Shown piece after piece: positions 1-8,209 of a stretch of DNA of 33,341 nt. Made by a program: the position numbers and the translations under genes. The DNA comes from an uncultured Oscillospiraceae bacterium. Lineage in GTDB: Bacteria > Bacillota > Clostridia > Oscillospirales > Ruminococcaceae. The stretch covers positions 1 to 33,341 of the forward strand of contig CAKSLF010000017.1 in NCBI GenBank assembly GCA_934466455.1, read 5' to 3'. Position 1 is the first letter of the stretch. Each line of letters begins with the position of its first letter. A model generated the notes under the pieces. The model saw nothing but the letters and a program-made list of their open reading frames with translations, had not been told where the DNA came from and ran no database searches.

Positions 1-111
1 AACGAATACGGTGCGTTTGACGAAAATTATGATATGTCAAACGCTATTGCCTTCATCCGGCAAGTGATAGAAACAGTATCGGTTACGGTTGATTATGATT
101 CTCAGTCGTAA
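1..111 (+). CDS. 3' end of unknown protein (partial)
   Basis: A frame open from the left edge runs 36 codons to a TAA at 109-111. The peptide ends in VDYDSQS and contains a plausible amphipathic stretch (AIAFIRQVIETVSV). It overlaps the last 10 bases of the convergent peptidase gene. The length is too short to identify a family, and a stop-free run of this size can occur by chance. The other strand shows no convincing continuation here, which is why I list it. Function unknown. Confidence 0.3.
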   Translation, partial: NEYGAFDENYDMSNAIAFIRQVIETVSVTVDYDSQS

Positions 112-1322
112 CTCGGGAAAGAGTCGAGGCTGTACCATGCATTTCCGTGGCTGCAATAAATATTGCTGTTAAACGGGCTGCTGTGGTCAACCATGCACTC
201 TCGTTTTCCTATACCGGTGGTGCTTGTTTTGGTGTACAGAACATTTCTTACATCGAACTTTTGGGAATCTGTGAGCCCACCTTTTTCAGATTGAGAATTA
301 GAGGCAGTAGCTTCAGGATTAGTTGTGGCTTCGAGGTGGAGATGGGGCTGATTGTCTGGACATCCCGTTCCAGAGTGTCCCCTTTCTCCCAGTAAGGTGC
401 TTGCAGAAACAACTTCATCTTTTTTTACTGCTATACTGGCAAGATGGCAGTATCTAAAGTATACATCTCCGATATTTGCTCCGTTTTTGTCAAGAACATT
501 GTCGTATTTTACAACCAATGTTTGTCCAAGAGCGGTGCTGTTGTAATCTTTATCCCTTTTGTCAACAACTACGCCTCTTCCGCTTGCTTTTATTGTGGTG
601 TCTTTAGTCCCGCTTGTGTTTGTGCGTCCCCCAAAGTCGGTTCCGTAGTGGAAGTTGTACCCATAGCAGCCACATTTGGAGGTTACGACTTCACTTTGGT
701 AGTCATTTGTAATGCCGCTGTATATATACGGACCTACAAGCTTTTGCGGGGTTCCGGAAGTTTCTCCTCCGCCGGAAGATCCGCCCGAGGTATATTCTTC
801 GGCTTCCCAACACTGCTTTCTGTAAGCTGCGCCGGAGGCGGCTTCGGCTGCCCAGTAAACATTTTTGTTTGCGGTTGTAAGATTAGAGGAGGTTATGGCA
901 GAAGCCGGAAGAGTTCCGTTGTTGTTTGCTGCGGTAAGAAAGAGAAACTCATTATTTACTCTGTTTGTAAGGCGGATTCTGTAAACATTGGTTTCTCCGG
1001 AAACGGCTACAAAAGTAACCGCACTTTCTGCCGCACCGGTAAGGTCTTTTTTGTATGTATGCGCATTGTTTGCACAGGAATTGGTCATTCCGCTGCTTCT
1101 GTCAAGCACATAATCCGTGTTTTGCACGCAGTGCAATCTGTTACCGTAGCCGCTGTCATACTGATATTTCCAAAGCTGCATTTTATCCTCGCCGTTTTCG
1201 TCCTTTTCGTAAAGGCATACATTTCTTCCGTTGGCTACGGAGCTTGTGCCATAGACATTAAGAACCATATTGCTGTATTCCTTGCTTATAAAATAGTATT
1301 CTTTGTTAAGTGTAAGTGCCAT
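102..1322 (-). CDS. Ricin-like beta-trefoil plus M23 metallopeptidase
   Basis: The protein has 406 residues from the ATG at 1322, which has a good ribosome site (AAAGGA); the frame stays open upstream to a TTG at 1454 but that start lacks a well-placed site. Residues 1-172 resemble a ricin-type carbohydrate-binding beta-trefoil, including a QLW (QxW) motif at 49-51. A Gly/Ser linker follows (about 178-195). Residues 196-340 are a LytM/M23 endopeptidase: H225-x3-D229, H293, and HLH at 327-329 provide the usual zinc ligands and catalytic His. A 60-residue tail of unknown role ends it. M23 enzymes cut peptidoglycan cross-links; the lectin-like part would direct binding to a glycan. There is no N-terminal signal peptide or membrane segment, so how it reaches the wall is unclear. 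Codon use looks less GC-biased than in neighbouring genes, which may mean transfer. It could be an autolysin, a phage-derived lysin or an enterolysin-like bacteriocin. Confidence 0.8.
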   Translation of the reverse strand: MALTLNKEYYFISKEYSNMVLNVYGTSSVANGRNVCLYEKDENGEDKMQLWKYQYDSGYGNRLHCVQNTDYVLDRSSGMTNSCANNAHTYKKDLTGAAESAVTFVAVSGETNVYRIRLTNRVNNEFLFLTAANNNGTLPASAITSSNLTTANKNVYWAAEAASGAAYRKQCWEAEEYTSGGSSGGGETSGTPQKLVGPYIYSGITNDYQSEVVTSKCGCYGYNFHYGTDFGGRTNTSGTKDTTIKASGRGVVVDKRDKDYNSTALGQTLVVKYDNVLDKNGANIGDVYFRYCHLASIAVKKDEVVSASTLLGERGHSGTGCPDNQPHLHLEATTNPEATASNSQSEKGGLTDSQKFDVRNVLYTKTSTTGIGKRECMVDHSSPFNSNIYCSHGNAWYSLDSFPSYD

Positions 1323-1337
1323 AATTTTTTCCTTTCC

Positions 1338-1448
1338 GCTCCGTTTTTCGGAGCAATACAATAATTCTTTTGTTTTGTTTGTTCTTTTTTCTTTCCTTGG
1401 CTTGCCGTGCAAGCCGAACCTGTTCGTGCTTTCCCTTTCCAAAGGAAA
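1338..1448 (-). promoter_or_regulatory. Three hairpins in the peptidase leader
   Basis: In the roughly 290-base leader of the M23 gene three inverted repeats follow one another: TTTCC-loop3-GGAAA (1436-1448), a perfect 7-bp GGCTTGC/GCAAGCC stem with a 3-base loop (1399-1415), and a perfect 6-bp GCTCCG/CGGAGC stem with a 5-base loop (1338-1354). The last ends about 8 bases before the AAGGA ribosome site. No U-run follows, so these are not terminators. Upstream lie two strong ribosome-site-like motifs (GGGGGTGA near 1505-1512 and GGAGGTGA near 1473-1480); the first precedes a 6-codon TTG frame whose TGA lies inside the second. A translational control region is possible; I recognise no known riboswitch class. 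Confidence 0.45.
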
Positions 1449-1616
1449 ATTCAATCAACGCTGAATTTCGGACTCACCTCCGTTTTTCATATTTCAAAAA
1501 AAATCACCCCCTGTTGCATTTTTCAAAACATTTGTTCTGAAAAAACGGCTTTGCAAAAAGAAAAAATAATCGTTCCACCACAGAACTCTAAGAATATTTT
1601 CTTTTTGCTTGACTTT

Positions 1617-1644
1617 ATTATAACATAAATTTTTGTTTTTGCAA
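1617..1644 (-). promoter_or_regulatory. Promoter of the M23 peptidase gene
   Basis: On the minus strand TTGCAA (1639-1644), a 16-base spacer and a perfect TATAAT (1617-1622) form a sigma-A type promoter. Transcription would begin near 1610, about 290 bases before the ATG. The rest of the gap (1645-1807), upstream of tmcAL, shows no promoter I would defend. Confidence 0.6.
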
Positions 1645-1807
1645 TAGGTTTTTTAAGAAAATTTTCTGTTTCCGCCGAATAAATTTTGCGAAAGCAGAAA
1701 AACGCACAGTAAAGCGAAAAATCGGAGCATGGCGCAAAAAAAGAGCACCGTGTACGGCTCCGCATTTCTAATTACCAACCACTAATCACTAAAGAAGGAT
1801 TGATCTC

Positions 1808-3001
1808 ATGCGCATTGCAGGAATTATTGCGGAATACGACCCCTTTCATAAGGGGCACGCATACCACATAGCAAAAACAAAGGAATTTTCCGACGCAGTT
1901 GTCGTTGTTCTTGGCGGAGAATTTACCCAGCGGGGCGAGCCTGCCTGGTGCTCAAAAAGCCTGCGCACAAGGTGCGCCCTTGCCTGCGGGGCTGACCTTG
2001 TTTTGGAGCTTCCGGCGTACTACGCCCTCGGAAGTGCGGAACGCTTTGCCATGGGCGGGGTTTCGGTGCTTTCCGCCCTCGGCTGCGTCGATGTTCTCTC
2101 TTTCGGAAGCGAAAGCGGCTCCGGGGAGAATATAATGCGCTTTGCCGAAGTTTCGGACAGCCCGGAATTTCTTGAGGAGGTAAAAAAACGGCACAAAGCC
2201 GGTGTTTCCGCCCCGGCGGCACGCCTTCTTGCGGCGGAGGCTCTTTGTCCGGAGCTTTCCTACCTTTGCAAAAGCCCAAACGACACCCTCGGCACCGAAT
2301 ATTGCAAGTGGCTTTTGCGCTTCGGCGGAAAAACAGAGCCTGCGGCGGTTTTTCGCCGGGGTGCGCTTCACGGCGAGGCTCCCCGAAAAAACGGCTTTGC
2401 CTCCGCAAGCTTTTTGCGCAGCCTTTCAAAGCCGACGGAAGCCCTTCCGTATCTTCCGCAGGAAATCCGCAGTATGATTATAGAAGAATATTCCGCCGGG
2501 CGACTGCCCGTTCTTCGGGAAAAATACGAGGCGGCTGCTCTTTCCCGCCTAAGAATGATGAGCGAGGATGATTTTTCCCTTTTGCCGGATTGCTTTGCGG
2601 AGGGGCTTTATCACCGGGTTTATGCCGCTTCCCGCCGAGCGGGAACGCTTGACGGGCTGTATTCCGCAATAAAAACAAAGCGTTACACCATGAGCAGGAT
2701 AAAGCGCATTGCAGCGGCGGCTGCCGTTGGGCTTAGGGAAAGCGTCTTCGCCGGCGGGGAGCTGCCCTATGTCCGTATTCTCGGAATGAACAAAACCGGG
2801 GCGCAGATTTTGCGCCTTGCAAAGGAAGCGAATACCGGAGTACCGATAGGCTCCTCTCTTGCGGAGCTTTCAAAAACTTCGGAGAGGGCTGCGGCTTTTG
2901 CCGCAGCGGAGGGTGCGGCGGAGGACCTTTGGCAGCTTTGCCTTAAAATCCCCGGCGAATGCGGAAAAGCCTTTACCGAAAAGCTTATAGTTACCGAATA
3001 A
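1808..3001 (+). CDS. tmcAL: tRNA(Met) cytidine acetate ligase TmcAL
   Basis: A 397-residue protein of the YlbM/TmcAL nucleotidyltransferase family, the usual length. The family uses acetate and ATP to make N4-acetylcytidine at the wobble position C34 of elongator tRNA-Met; the tRNA-Met(CAU) at 32.7 kb would be its substrate. The N-terminal segment GIIAEYDPFHKGH (5-17) contains the HxGH nucleotide-binding motif at 14-17, and SFGSESG near residue 98 fits the family. ATG at 1808 is preceded by GAAGG. It is cytoplasmic. It stands first in a plus-strand run that continues with two small unknown genes and tgt, another tRNA-modification gene, and it points towards the origin, against the fork. Confidence 0.9.
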   Translation: MRIAGIIAEYDPFHKGHAYHIAKTKEFSDAVVVVLGGEFTQRGEPAWCSKSLRTRCALACGADLVLELPAYYALGSAERFAMGGVSVLSALGCVDVLSFGSESGSGENIMRFAEVSDSPEFLEEVKKRHKAGVSAPAARLLAAEALCPELSYLCKSPNDTLGTEYCKWLLRFGGKTEPAAVFRRGALHGEAPRKNGFASASFLRSLSKPTEALPYLPQEIRSMIIEEYSAGRLPVLREKYEAAALSRLRMMSEDDFSLLPDCFAEGLYHRVYAASRRAGTLDGLYSAIKTKRYTMSRIKRIAAAAAVGLRESVFAGGELPYVRILGMNKTGAQILRLAKEANTGVPIGSSLAELSKTSERAAAFAAAEGAAEDLWQLCLKIPGECGKAFTEKLIVTE

Positions 3002-3096
3002 CGGTTTTCTTTTTTCCAAAAAAACACCGCCAAAAAAAGCGGCAAAATATTTTGAGCACAAATACACATTGACTTTATGAAAGGATTTTTTTGAGC

Positions 3097-3378
3097 ATGG
3101 AGAAAAAATGCGGCTGCAAGGGCAGCAAAGGAAAAAACTATATTCCCGGGCGCATAACCCTTGAAATAGGCGGGGAGGAAATTTCTAACCGCAGCCTTGT
3201 TTGCAGAAACTGCACCTATAAAAAGCGGGGCGACACCCTTTCCTGCCTGCGCTTTGAAAAAAAGCCCGAGGAGGTTTTTTCCGGCGGGGAATGTCCGCTT
3301 TACCTTAAAGACGGAAGCGACCTTTCCGGCGGAAAAGGCGGCTGCGGCGAATGCGGCGAGTGCGGCGGCTGTCACTGA
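3097..3378 (+). CDS. Cys-rich hypothetical protein
   Basis: Unrecognised 93-residue protein. ATG at 3097 is favoured over the in-frame TTG at 3091 because AAAGGA (3080-3085) is better spaced for the ATG. It has ten cysteines: C5, C7, a C36-x2-C39 pair in CRNCTYKKRGDTLSC with C50, C66 in GECPLY, and a C-terminal run of C-x2-C repeats (C83, C86, C89, C92) ending in His93. The middle looks like a zinc-ribbon-like knuckle and the tail like a metal-binding extension. No signal peptide or membrane segment. The next gene begins one base after the stop codon's end, so the two are surely co-transcribed and probably coupled. A metal-storage, metal-delivery or zinc-stabilised role is possible but not shown. 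Confidence 0.75.
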   Translation: MEKKCGCKGSKGKNYIPGRITLEIGGEEISNRSLVCRNCTYKKRGDTLSCLRFEKKPEEVFSGGECPLYLKDGSDLSGGKGGCGECGECGGCH

Positions 3379-3379
3379 T

Positions 3380-3946
3380 ATGGCAAAAATATCGCTTAAA
3401 AACCTCCGCTTTTCAAAAAAGCGCAACCTTGCGGAAAACAAAGCCGCCGCAGCGGAGCAGGGCTTTCCGCAATGCGGAGCTTTTTCTGCCGACGGCTTTA
3501 TTGAGGAACAAAACCGCCTTGGCTTTCTCCGCTGCGGAGCACGCCCTGCGGATTACTGCGGCTGCGGATTTATTGCCGCATACAATCTTCTGCATATAGT
3601 AAAACGCCCGGCAAAAATTCCGGAGCTTATTTCCGAATTTGAGCACGGGCTTGTGCTCGGGGGCGTTTTTGGAACAAGTCCGATTTTTATGCTCCGCTTT
3701 TTGCGGAAGAACTTTGCCTTTGCAAAGCTTTTTCTTAAAAAAAGCAGCTTTCTTAAAAGTAATCCCCAAAAGGGCGTAATCTTTTATATGCGCCGGGATT
3801 TTTCCGCACACTATGTTGCTTTTTCAAGAGAAAAAGACGGGGCTTTTCGCTTTTACAACTACCGGGAAACAGGCTTTTGTCAATGTATGGAGGACTTTTT
3901 CCGGGAAAAGAACAGGCGGCTTTTTTTAATGTACTCCGTGGAATAA
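3380..3946 (+). CDS. Putative papain-like (C39-like) protein
   Basis: A 188-residue protein from the ATG at 3380, two bases after the TGA of the Cys-rich gene. The N-terminal 30 residues are basic. The segment YCGCGFIAAYNLLH (59-72), a central hydrophobic stretch, FSAHYVAF (141-148, H144) and FRFYNYRE (157-164, N160) recall the Cys-His-Asn order of papain-like C39-type folds, where a Cys starts a helix containing a small-residue/AxYN pattern and the His opens a strand. C60 or C62 would be the nucleophile. I did not recognise a named family, so catalytic activity is inference. No signal peptide. The tight pairing with a Cys-rich protein suggests that they act together. It precedes tgt by 77 bases. 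Confidence 0.65.
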   Translation: MAKISLKNLRFSKKRNLAENKAAAAEQGFPQCGAFSADGFIEEQNRLGFLRCGARPADYCGCGFIAAYNLLHIVKRPAKIPELISEFEHGLVLGGVFGTSPIFMLRFLRKNFAFAKLFLKKSSFLKSNPQKGVIFYMRRDFSAHYVAFSREKDGAFRFYNYRETGFCQCMEDFFREKNRRLFLMYSVE

Positions 3947-4023
3947 CCCCGCCTGCGCCGCCCATTTTCCGAAAAGGGAAGAGAAAGCGCAAATTACATA
4001 AATCGCCGAAAGGATTTTAATAT

Positions 4024-5154
4024 ATGTTCATTCTTAAATCAAAAGAGGGCAAAGCCCGCCGCGGCTCATTGGAAACGCCCCACGGAATTATCGAAACGCC
4101 GGTTTTTATGAGCGTGGGAACAGCCGCAGCCATACGGGGCGGCTGTTCCACCGACGACCTTCTTGAAGTAGGCTCGCCGGTAGAGCTTTCCAACACATAT
4201 CACCTGCATATGCAGCCGGGGGAGGAGCTTATCCGCCGCCTTGGCGGTATCCATAAATTTATGCACTGGGATAAGCCCGTGCTTACGGACAGCGGCGGTT
4301 TTCAGGTTTTTTCCCTCCGCAATCTTCGTAAAATCAAGGAGGAGGGCGCATATTTTACCTCATACCTTGACGGACGGCGCATTTTTATGGGTCCGGAGGA
4401 ATCAATGCAGATTCAGTGCGCCCTTGGCTCGGATATTGCCATGGCGTTTGACGAATGTATAGAAAACCCTTCGCCGAGGGATTATGTGGAAAGGTCCGTT
4501 GCCCGCACTACCCGCTGGCTTTGCCGGTGCAAGGCGGAGCATACCCGCCTTGCAGAGCAGGCGGACTGCATTAACCCCGGTCAGCTTCTCTTCGGAATAA
4601 ATCAGGGCGGCACCTATGACGACATCCGTGCGGAGCATATGAAAGAAATTGCCGCCCTTGACCTTGACGGCTATGCAATCGGCGGTCTTTCTGTCGGAGA
4701 AACCCCGGAGGAAATGTACCGCATAATCTCCGCCGTGGAACCGTTTATGCCGGAAAACAAGCCCCGCTACCTTATGGGCGTCGGAACGCCGCTTAATATT
4801 TTGGAGGGCGTTTACCGAGGTGTCGATTTTTTCGACTGCGTGCTTCCGCTTAGAAACGCCCAGCACGGCAATGTTTTTACCTGGAACGGAAAAATCCGTA
4901 TTCTTGCGGAAAAGTTTAAGTATGACCCCGCACCGATCGAGGAGGGCTGCGGCTGTCCCGCCTGCCGCAGCTATTCAAAGGCATATATCCGCCACCTGCT
5001 TAAAGCGGACGAACGCCTTGGGATGCGCCTTTGTGTTTTGCACAATCTCTATTTTTACAACAGTATGATGAGCCGAATCCGTGCGGAGCTTGACCGTGGA
5101 ACCTTTACGGAATTTTATATGCAATACCGTGAGATTTTGGACAAACAGCTTTAG
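4024..5154 (+). CDS. tgt: Queuine tRNA-ribosyltransferase
   Basis: The 376-residue protein is a full-length bacterial TGT, which swaps guanine 34 for preQ1 in tRNAs with GUN anticodons (Asp, Asn, His, Tyr). D89 in TDSGGFQVFSL is the general acid/base aspartate; D270 in FFDCVLPLRN is the expected nucleophile; C308, C310, C313 and H339 (GCGCPAC...VLHNLYFY) bind the structural zinc. ATG at 4024 follows AAAGG near 4009-4013. LPLRNAQHG replaces the commoner LPTRNARNG. No queuosine synthesis genes lie in the window. A strong terminator follows at 5175. Confidence 0.96.
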   Translation: MFILKSKEGKARRGSLETPHGIIETPVFMSVGTAAAIRGGCSTDDLLEVGSPVELSNTYHLHMQPGEELIRRLGGIHKFMHWDKPVLTDSGGFQVFSLRNLRKIKEEGAYFTSYLDGRRIFMGPEESMQIQCALGSDIAMAFDECIENPSPRDYVERSVARTTRWLCRCKAEHTRLAEQADCINPGQLLFGINQGGTYDDIRAEHMKEIAALDLDGYAIGGLSVGETPEEMYRIISAVEPFMPENKPRYLMGVGTPLNILEGVYRGVDFFDCVLPLRNAQHGNVFTWNGKIRILAEKFKYDPAPIEEGCGCPACRSYSKAYIRHLLKADERLGMRLCVLHNLYFYNSMMSRIRAELDRGTFTEFYMQYREILDKQL

Positions 5155-5174
5155 TTTGAAAAATATTACGGCGA

Positions 5175-5214
5175 ATGCGGTATGCCCAAAAGGAGGCATA
5201 CCGCATATTTTTTT
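5175..5214 (+). terminator. Terminator after tgt
   Basis: A perfect 12-bp stem ATGCGGTATGCC (5175-5186) with GGCATACCGCAT (5195-5206), an 8-base loop and then ATTTTTTT make a strong intrinsic terminator. Confidence 0.9.
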
Positions 5215-5441
5215 CGGAAAAAGGGAAAATCTCCGCTGCGCCGCAGCAAAAGCAAAAAAATTTTCCTTTGGCGTGCCGTTTTTTACATCAAACCTGCCGT
5301 TTTTGTATTCCCCCTTGAAAAGCCGGCGATTCTTCTCTATTATTTTATTATTCGTGTTCCAAACTTATTTTTTCCCGCATGAATAGATTTTTTGGAAGAG
5401 TAAAAGATATTCGCCCCTCTTTTTTTCTCTGTTTATCTTGT
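5215..5441. other. Non-coding stretch between tgt and gyrA
   Basis: No credible gene, promoter or known RNA seen. Short open frames here lack ribosome sites. It contains GTTCCAAACTTATTTTT (5356-5372), repeated with one change at 19096-19112. The convergent gyrA terminator lies further right. Confidence 0.5.
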
Positions 5442-5485
5442 GCAAAAAAGCCCTTTTTCCGTTTTTGGAAAAAAGGCTTTTTTGC
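5442..5485. repeat. Long symmetric hairpin
   Basis: GCAAAAAAGCC (5442-5452) pairs with GGCTTTTTTGC (5475-5485), and the inner TTTTTCC pairs with GGAAAAA across one mismatch, around a loop of about six bases. It sits just beyond the gyrA terminator in the convergent tgt/gyrA gap and may be a back-up bidirectional terminator. The motif TTGAGCACG follows at 5495. Confidence 0.6.
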
Positions 5486-5510
5486 TTGTCCGTCTTGAGC
5501 ACGGCGCATA

Positions 5511-5540
5511 AAAAAACACGGAGCATAAATATGCTCCGTG
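5511..5540 (-). terminator. Terminator of gyrA (bidirectional)
   Basis: An 11-bp stem CACGGAGCATA (5517-5527) / TATGCTCCGTG (5530-5540) is followed on the minus strand by a six-T run (5511-5516). It starts 20 bases after the gyrA stop and ends the gyrB-gyrA transcript. A T-run also follows on the plus strand. Confidence 0.9.
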
Positions 5541-5559
5541 CTGTTTTTTGTGCTATGCA

Positions 5560-8157
5560 TTATGCCTGATTTTCCGCTTGAGCATCGGCATTTTCCGTAT
5601 TTTGAGCGTCTGCGGGGGATTCCTCCGCCGTTTCGTGCTCAACCTCTCCTTCGGGAATATCGCTGTCGTCCGGAGCGGAGCCGTCCTCGCTTCTTGGGGC
5701 AACGGCAAGGTTTACAACACGGTTGCCCTCGCCTATGCGCATTACACGCACGCCTGCGGCATAGCGGGACTGAACATTTATCTCGCTTACCTTTATGCGG
5801 ATAATAACGCCGTCGTCGCTGATAAGTATAACATCGTCGTCATCCATAACGGCTTTGATTCCGGCAACCTCGCCGTTTTTATAGTTTTTAACGCCCTTGC
5901 CGCCCCTGCTTTGAATACGGTATTCATCAAAATCGGTACGGCGACCCTGACCGCTTTCGCTTACGGTAAGAAGCCTTTTTCCTGCGGTAACAACCTCAAC
6001 GCCGACAACCTCGTCGCCCTCGTCAAGGGCGATCGCCTTAACGCCTCTTGCGGTTCTTCCAAGCTCTCTTGCGTCCGCCTCGGCAAAGCGTATCGCCATG
6101 CCGTCGTGGGTCGCAACAATAAGCTCGTCCTCGCCGCCGGTCATGCGGACCCATTTAAGCTCGTCGCCCTCGTCAAGGCTTATTGCGTTAAGACCGCCCT
6201 TGCGTACATTGCGGTATGCGGTAAGGCGGGTCCTCTTAATAACGCCCTGCTTTGTAATCATGGTAAGGTAGGTATTTTCGTCGTCGATTACGCCGCCGAT
6301 TTTTATCATTGCGGTAACCTTTTCATCCTGCTCGATTTGCAGCAGGTTGATTATGTTTGCGCCTCTTGCGGCACGCTGGCTTTCGGGGATTTCGTAGCCC
6401 TTTATGCGGAAAACTCTGCCCTTGCTTGTAAAGAACAGAATAAAGTCATGGGTGGAGGCAACAAAGAGATTCTCCACAAAGTCCTCGTCCCGGCGGGTCA
6501 TGCCGGAAATGCCTCTTCCGCCTCTGCGCTGCGCTTTATAGGTATCCACGGACTGGCTCTTGATATATCCGAAATGAGTCAGAGTAACAACCCTGTCCTC
6601 AACGGGGATAAGGTCCTCAATATCCATCTCTCCGCCGATTGTTTCAATGGAGGTGCGGCGTTCGTCGCCGAATTTATCGGAGATTTCTCTGATTTCGGTT
6701 TTGATGATGTTGTCCACAAGATGAATATCGCCGAGAATTGCTTCCAATTCTTCGATTTTCTTTGTGATATCCCTAAGCTCGTTTTCAATTTTCTCCACAT
6801 CAAGTGCAGAAAGTCTGCCAAGGCGCATTGAAAGAATTGCGTTTGCCTGAACCTCCGAAAGTCCAAAACGCTCCATAAGGCGGGGGCGGTTTTCGTTATC
6901 GTCACGACCGGTGCGGATTATATGAACAACCTCATCGATGTTATCCTGGGCGATTTTGTAGCCCTCGAGAATATGCTGGCGTTCCTTTGCTTTTCCAAGG
7001 TCGAACCTTGTGCGGCGGGTTATGACCTCTCTTTGGAAGTCGATGTAATTTTGAAGAATTTCCCTAAGAGTAAGCACCTTCGGCTGACCGTTAACAAGGG
7101 CAAGCATAATTACGCCAACAGTATCCTGAAGCTGGGTGTAGGTAAAAAGCTGATTTAGCACAACCTGGGCGTTTGCCTCACGCTTCAGTTCTATTACTAT
7201 ACGAAGACCATCTCTGTCGGATTCGTCACGCAGGTCGGAGATTCCGTCGATGCGCTTTTCCTTTACAAGGTCGGCAATGCTTTCGATAAGGCGGGCTTTA
7301 TTAACTCCATAGGGAATTTCGCTTACGACAATGCGGTAGCGGTCGTTTTTCCATTCCTGAATTTCGGTTACGGAGCGCAAAGTAATCTTTGCTCTGCCGG
7401 TTGCGTATGCGGCACGGATAGCCGCTCTTCCCATAATAATGCCGCCGGTGGGGAAGTCCGGTCCCTTTATGTGCTCCATAAGCTCGTCAAGGGTTGCGTC
7501 CGGGTTGTCGATAAGGCAGCAAACGGCGTCCGTTGTTTCCCTAAGGTTATGCGGCGGGATATTCGTTGCCATACCTACGGCAATGCCCATGCTTCCGTTT
7601 ACAAGAAGGCTTGGGAATCTTGCGGGCAAAACAACCGGCTCTTTAAGGCGGTCGTCATAGTTTGACATAAAGTCAACCGTATCCTTATCAATATCCGTAA
7701 GCATTTTTGTTGCCATTTTGCTCATGCGGCTTTCGGTATAACGATAGGCTGCGGGCGGGTCGCCGTCCACGGAACCGAAGTTTCCGTGACCGTCAACAAG
7801 GGGATAGCGCAGGGAGAAATCCTGTGCAAGTCTTACCATTGCGTCGTATACGGAAGCGTCGCCGTGGGGGTGATATTTACCCAAAACATTACCTACGGTA
7901 TCGGCGCACTTACGATAGGGCTTTGAAGGGTCAAGCCCGTTTTCGTACATTGTATAGAGTATTCTTCTGTGAACCGGCTTAAGACCGTCCCTTACATCGG
8001 GAAGCGCACGGGAAACGATTACCGACATGGAATAGTCGAGGAAGGATTTTTTCATTTCCTTTTCTATGTTCACATCAATAAGCTTTGCATGGGGCATATC
8101 GTCCGTAAGGTCAAGCTCGGCAAATTCTTCGTCTTTATAGATGTCTTTTTCGTCCAA
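5560..8157 (-). CDS. gyrA: DNA gyrase subunit A
   Basis: The 865-residue protein is the DNA-cleaving, strand-passing subunit, working as A2B2 with GyrB to introduce negative supercoils. The start is TTG at 8157, with GGAGG eight bases upstream. Landmarks: the quinolone-pocket segment GKYHPHGDASVYDAM (93-107), the catalytic tyrosine Y140 in AAYRYTES, and the GyrA box QRRGGRG (543-549) that marks it as gyrase rather than topoisomerase IV. The position equal to E. coli Ser83 is Ala101; the Asp87 equivalent is Asp105. The last 45 residues are an acidic, low-complexity tail. It is last in a minus-strand run after gyrB and a YcxB-like gene, 52 bases downstream of the latter. Confidence 0.98.
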   Translation of the reverse strand: MDEKDIYKDEEFAELDLTDDMPHAKLIDVNIEKEMKKSFLDYSMSVIVSRALPDVRDGLKPVHRRILYTMYENGLDPSKPYRKCADTVGNVLGKYHPHGDASVYDAMVRLAQDFSLRYPLVDGHGNFGSVDGDPPAAYRYTESRMSKMATKMLTDIDKDTVDFMSNYDDRLKEPVVLPARFPSLLVNGSMGIAVGMATNIPPHNLRETTDAVCCLIDNPDATLDELMEHIKGPDFPTGGIIMGRAAIRAAYATGRAKITLRSVTEIQEWKNDRYRIVVSEIPYGVNKARLIESIADLVKEKRIDGISDLRDESDRDGLRIVIELKREANAQVVLNQLFTYTQLQDTVGVIMLALVNGQPKVLTLREILQNYIDFQREVITRRTRFDLGKAKERQHILEGYKIAQDNIDEVVHIIRTGRDDNENRPRLMERFGLSEVQANAILSMRLGRLSALDVEKIENELRDITKKIEELEAILGDIHLVDNIIKTEIREISDKFGDERRTSIETIGGEMDIEDLIPVEDRVVTLTHFGYIKSQSVDTYKAQRRGGRGISGMTRRDEDFVENLFVASTHDFILFFTSKGRVFRIKGYEIPESQRAARGANIINLLQIEQDEKVTAMIKIGGVIDDENTYLTMITKQGVIKRTRLTAYRNVRKGGLNAISLDEGDELKWVRMTGGEDELIVATHDGMAIRFAEADARELGRTARGVKAIALDEGDEVVGVEVVTAGKRLLTVSESGQGRRTDFDEYRIQSRGGKGVKNYKNGEVAGIKAVMDDDDVILISDDGVIIRIKVSEINVQSRYAAGVRVMRIGEGNRVVNLAVAPRSEDGSAPDDSDIPEGEVEHETAEESPADAQNTENADAQAENQA

Positions 8158-8209
8158 AACGGTTTCCTCCGTTCAATTATTTCTGAAAATTAAGGCAAAG
8201 CCGGCTTTT

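Noticed and set aside
3028..3052. Possible terminator after tmcAL (CCGC/GCGG)
   Set aside because: The stem has only four base pairs around an eight-base loop; too weak to claim.
5182..5382. 66-codon basic open frame after tgt
   Set aside because: It starts inside the terminator hairpin, has no ribosome site and looks like translated AT-rich non-coding DNA.
5548..6831. Long plus-strand open frame of 427 codons opposite gyrA
   Set aside because: Shadow of gyrA codon bias: no ribosome site, no family resemblance, low-complexity hydrophobic product. The same holds for long frames opposite gyrB (8141-9496), khpB (17942-19555), serS (28557-29774) and guaB (30802-31731).
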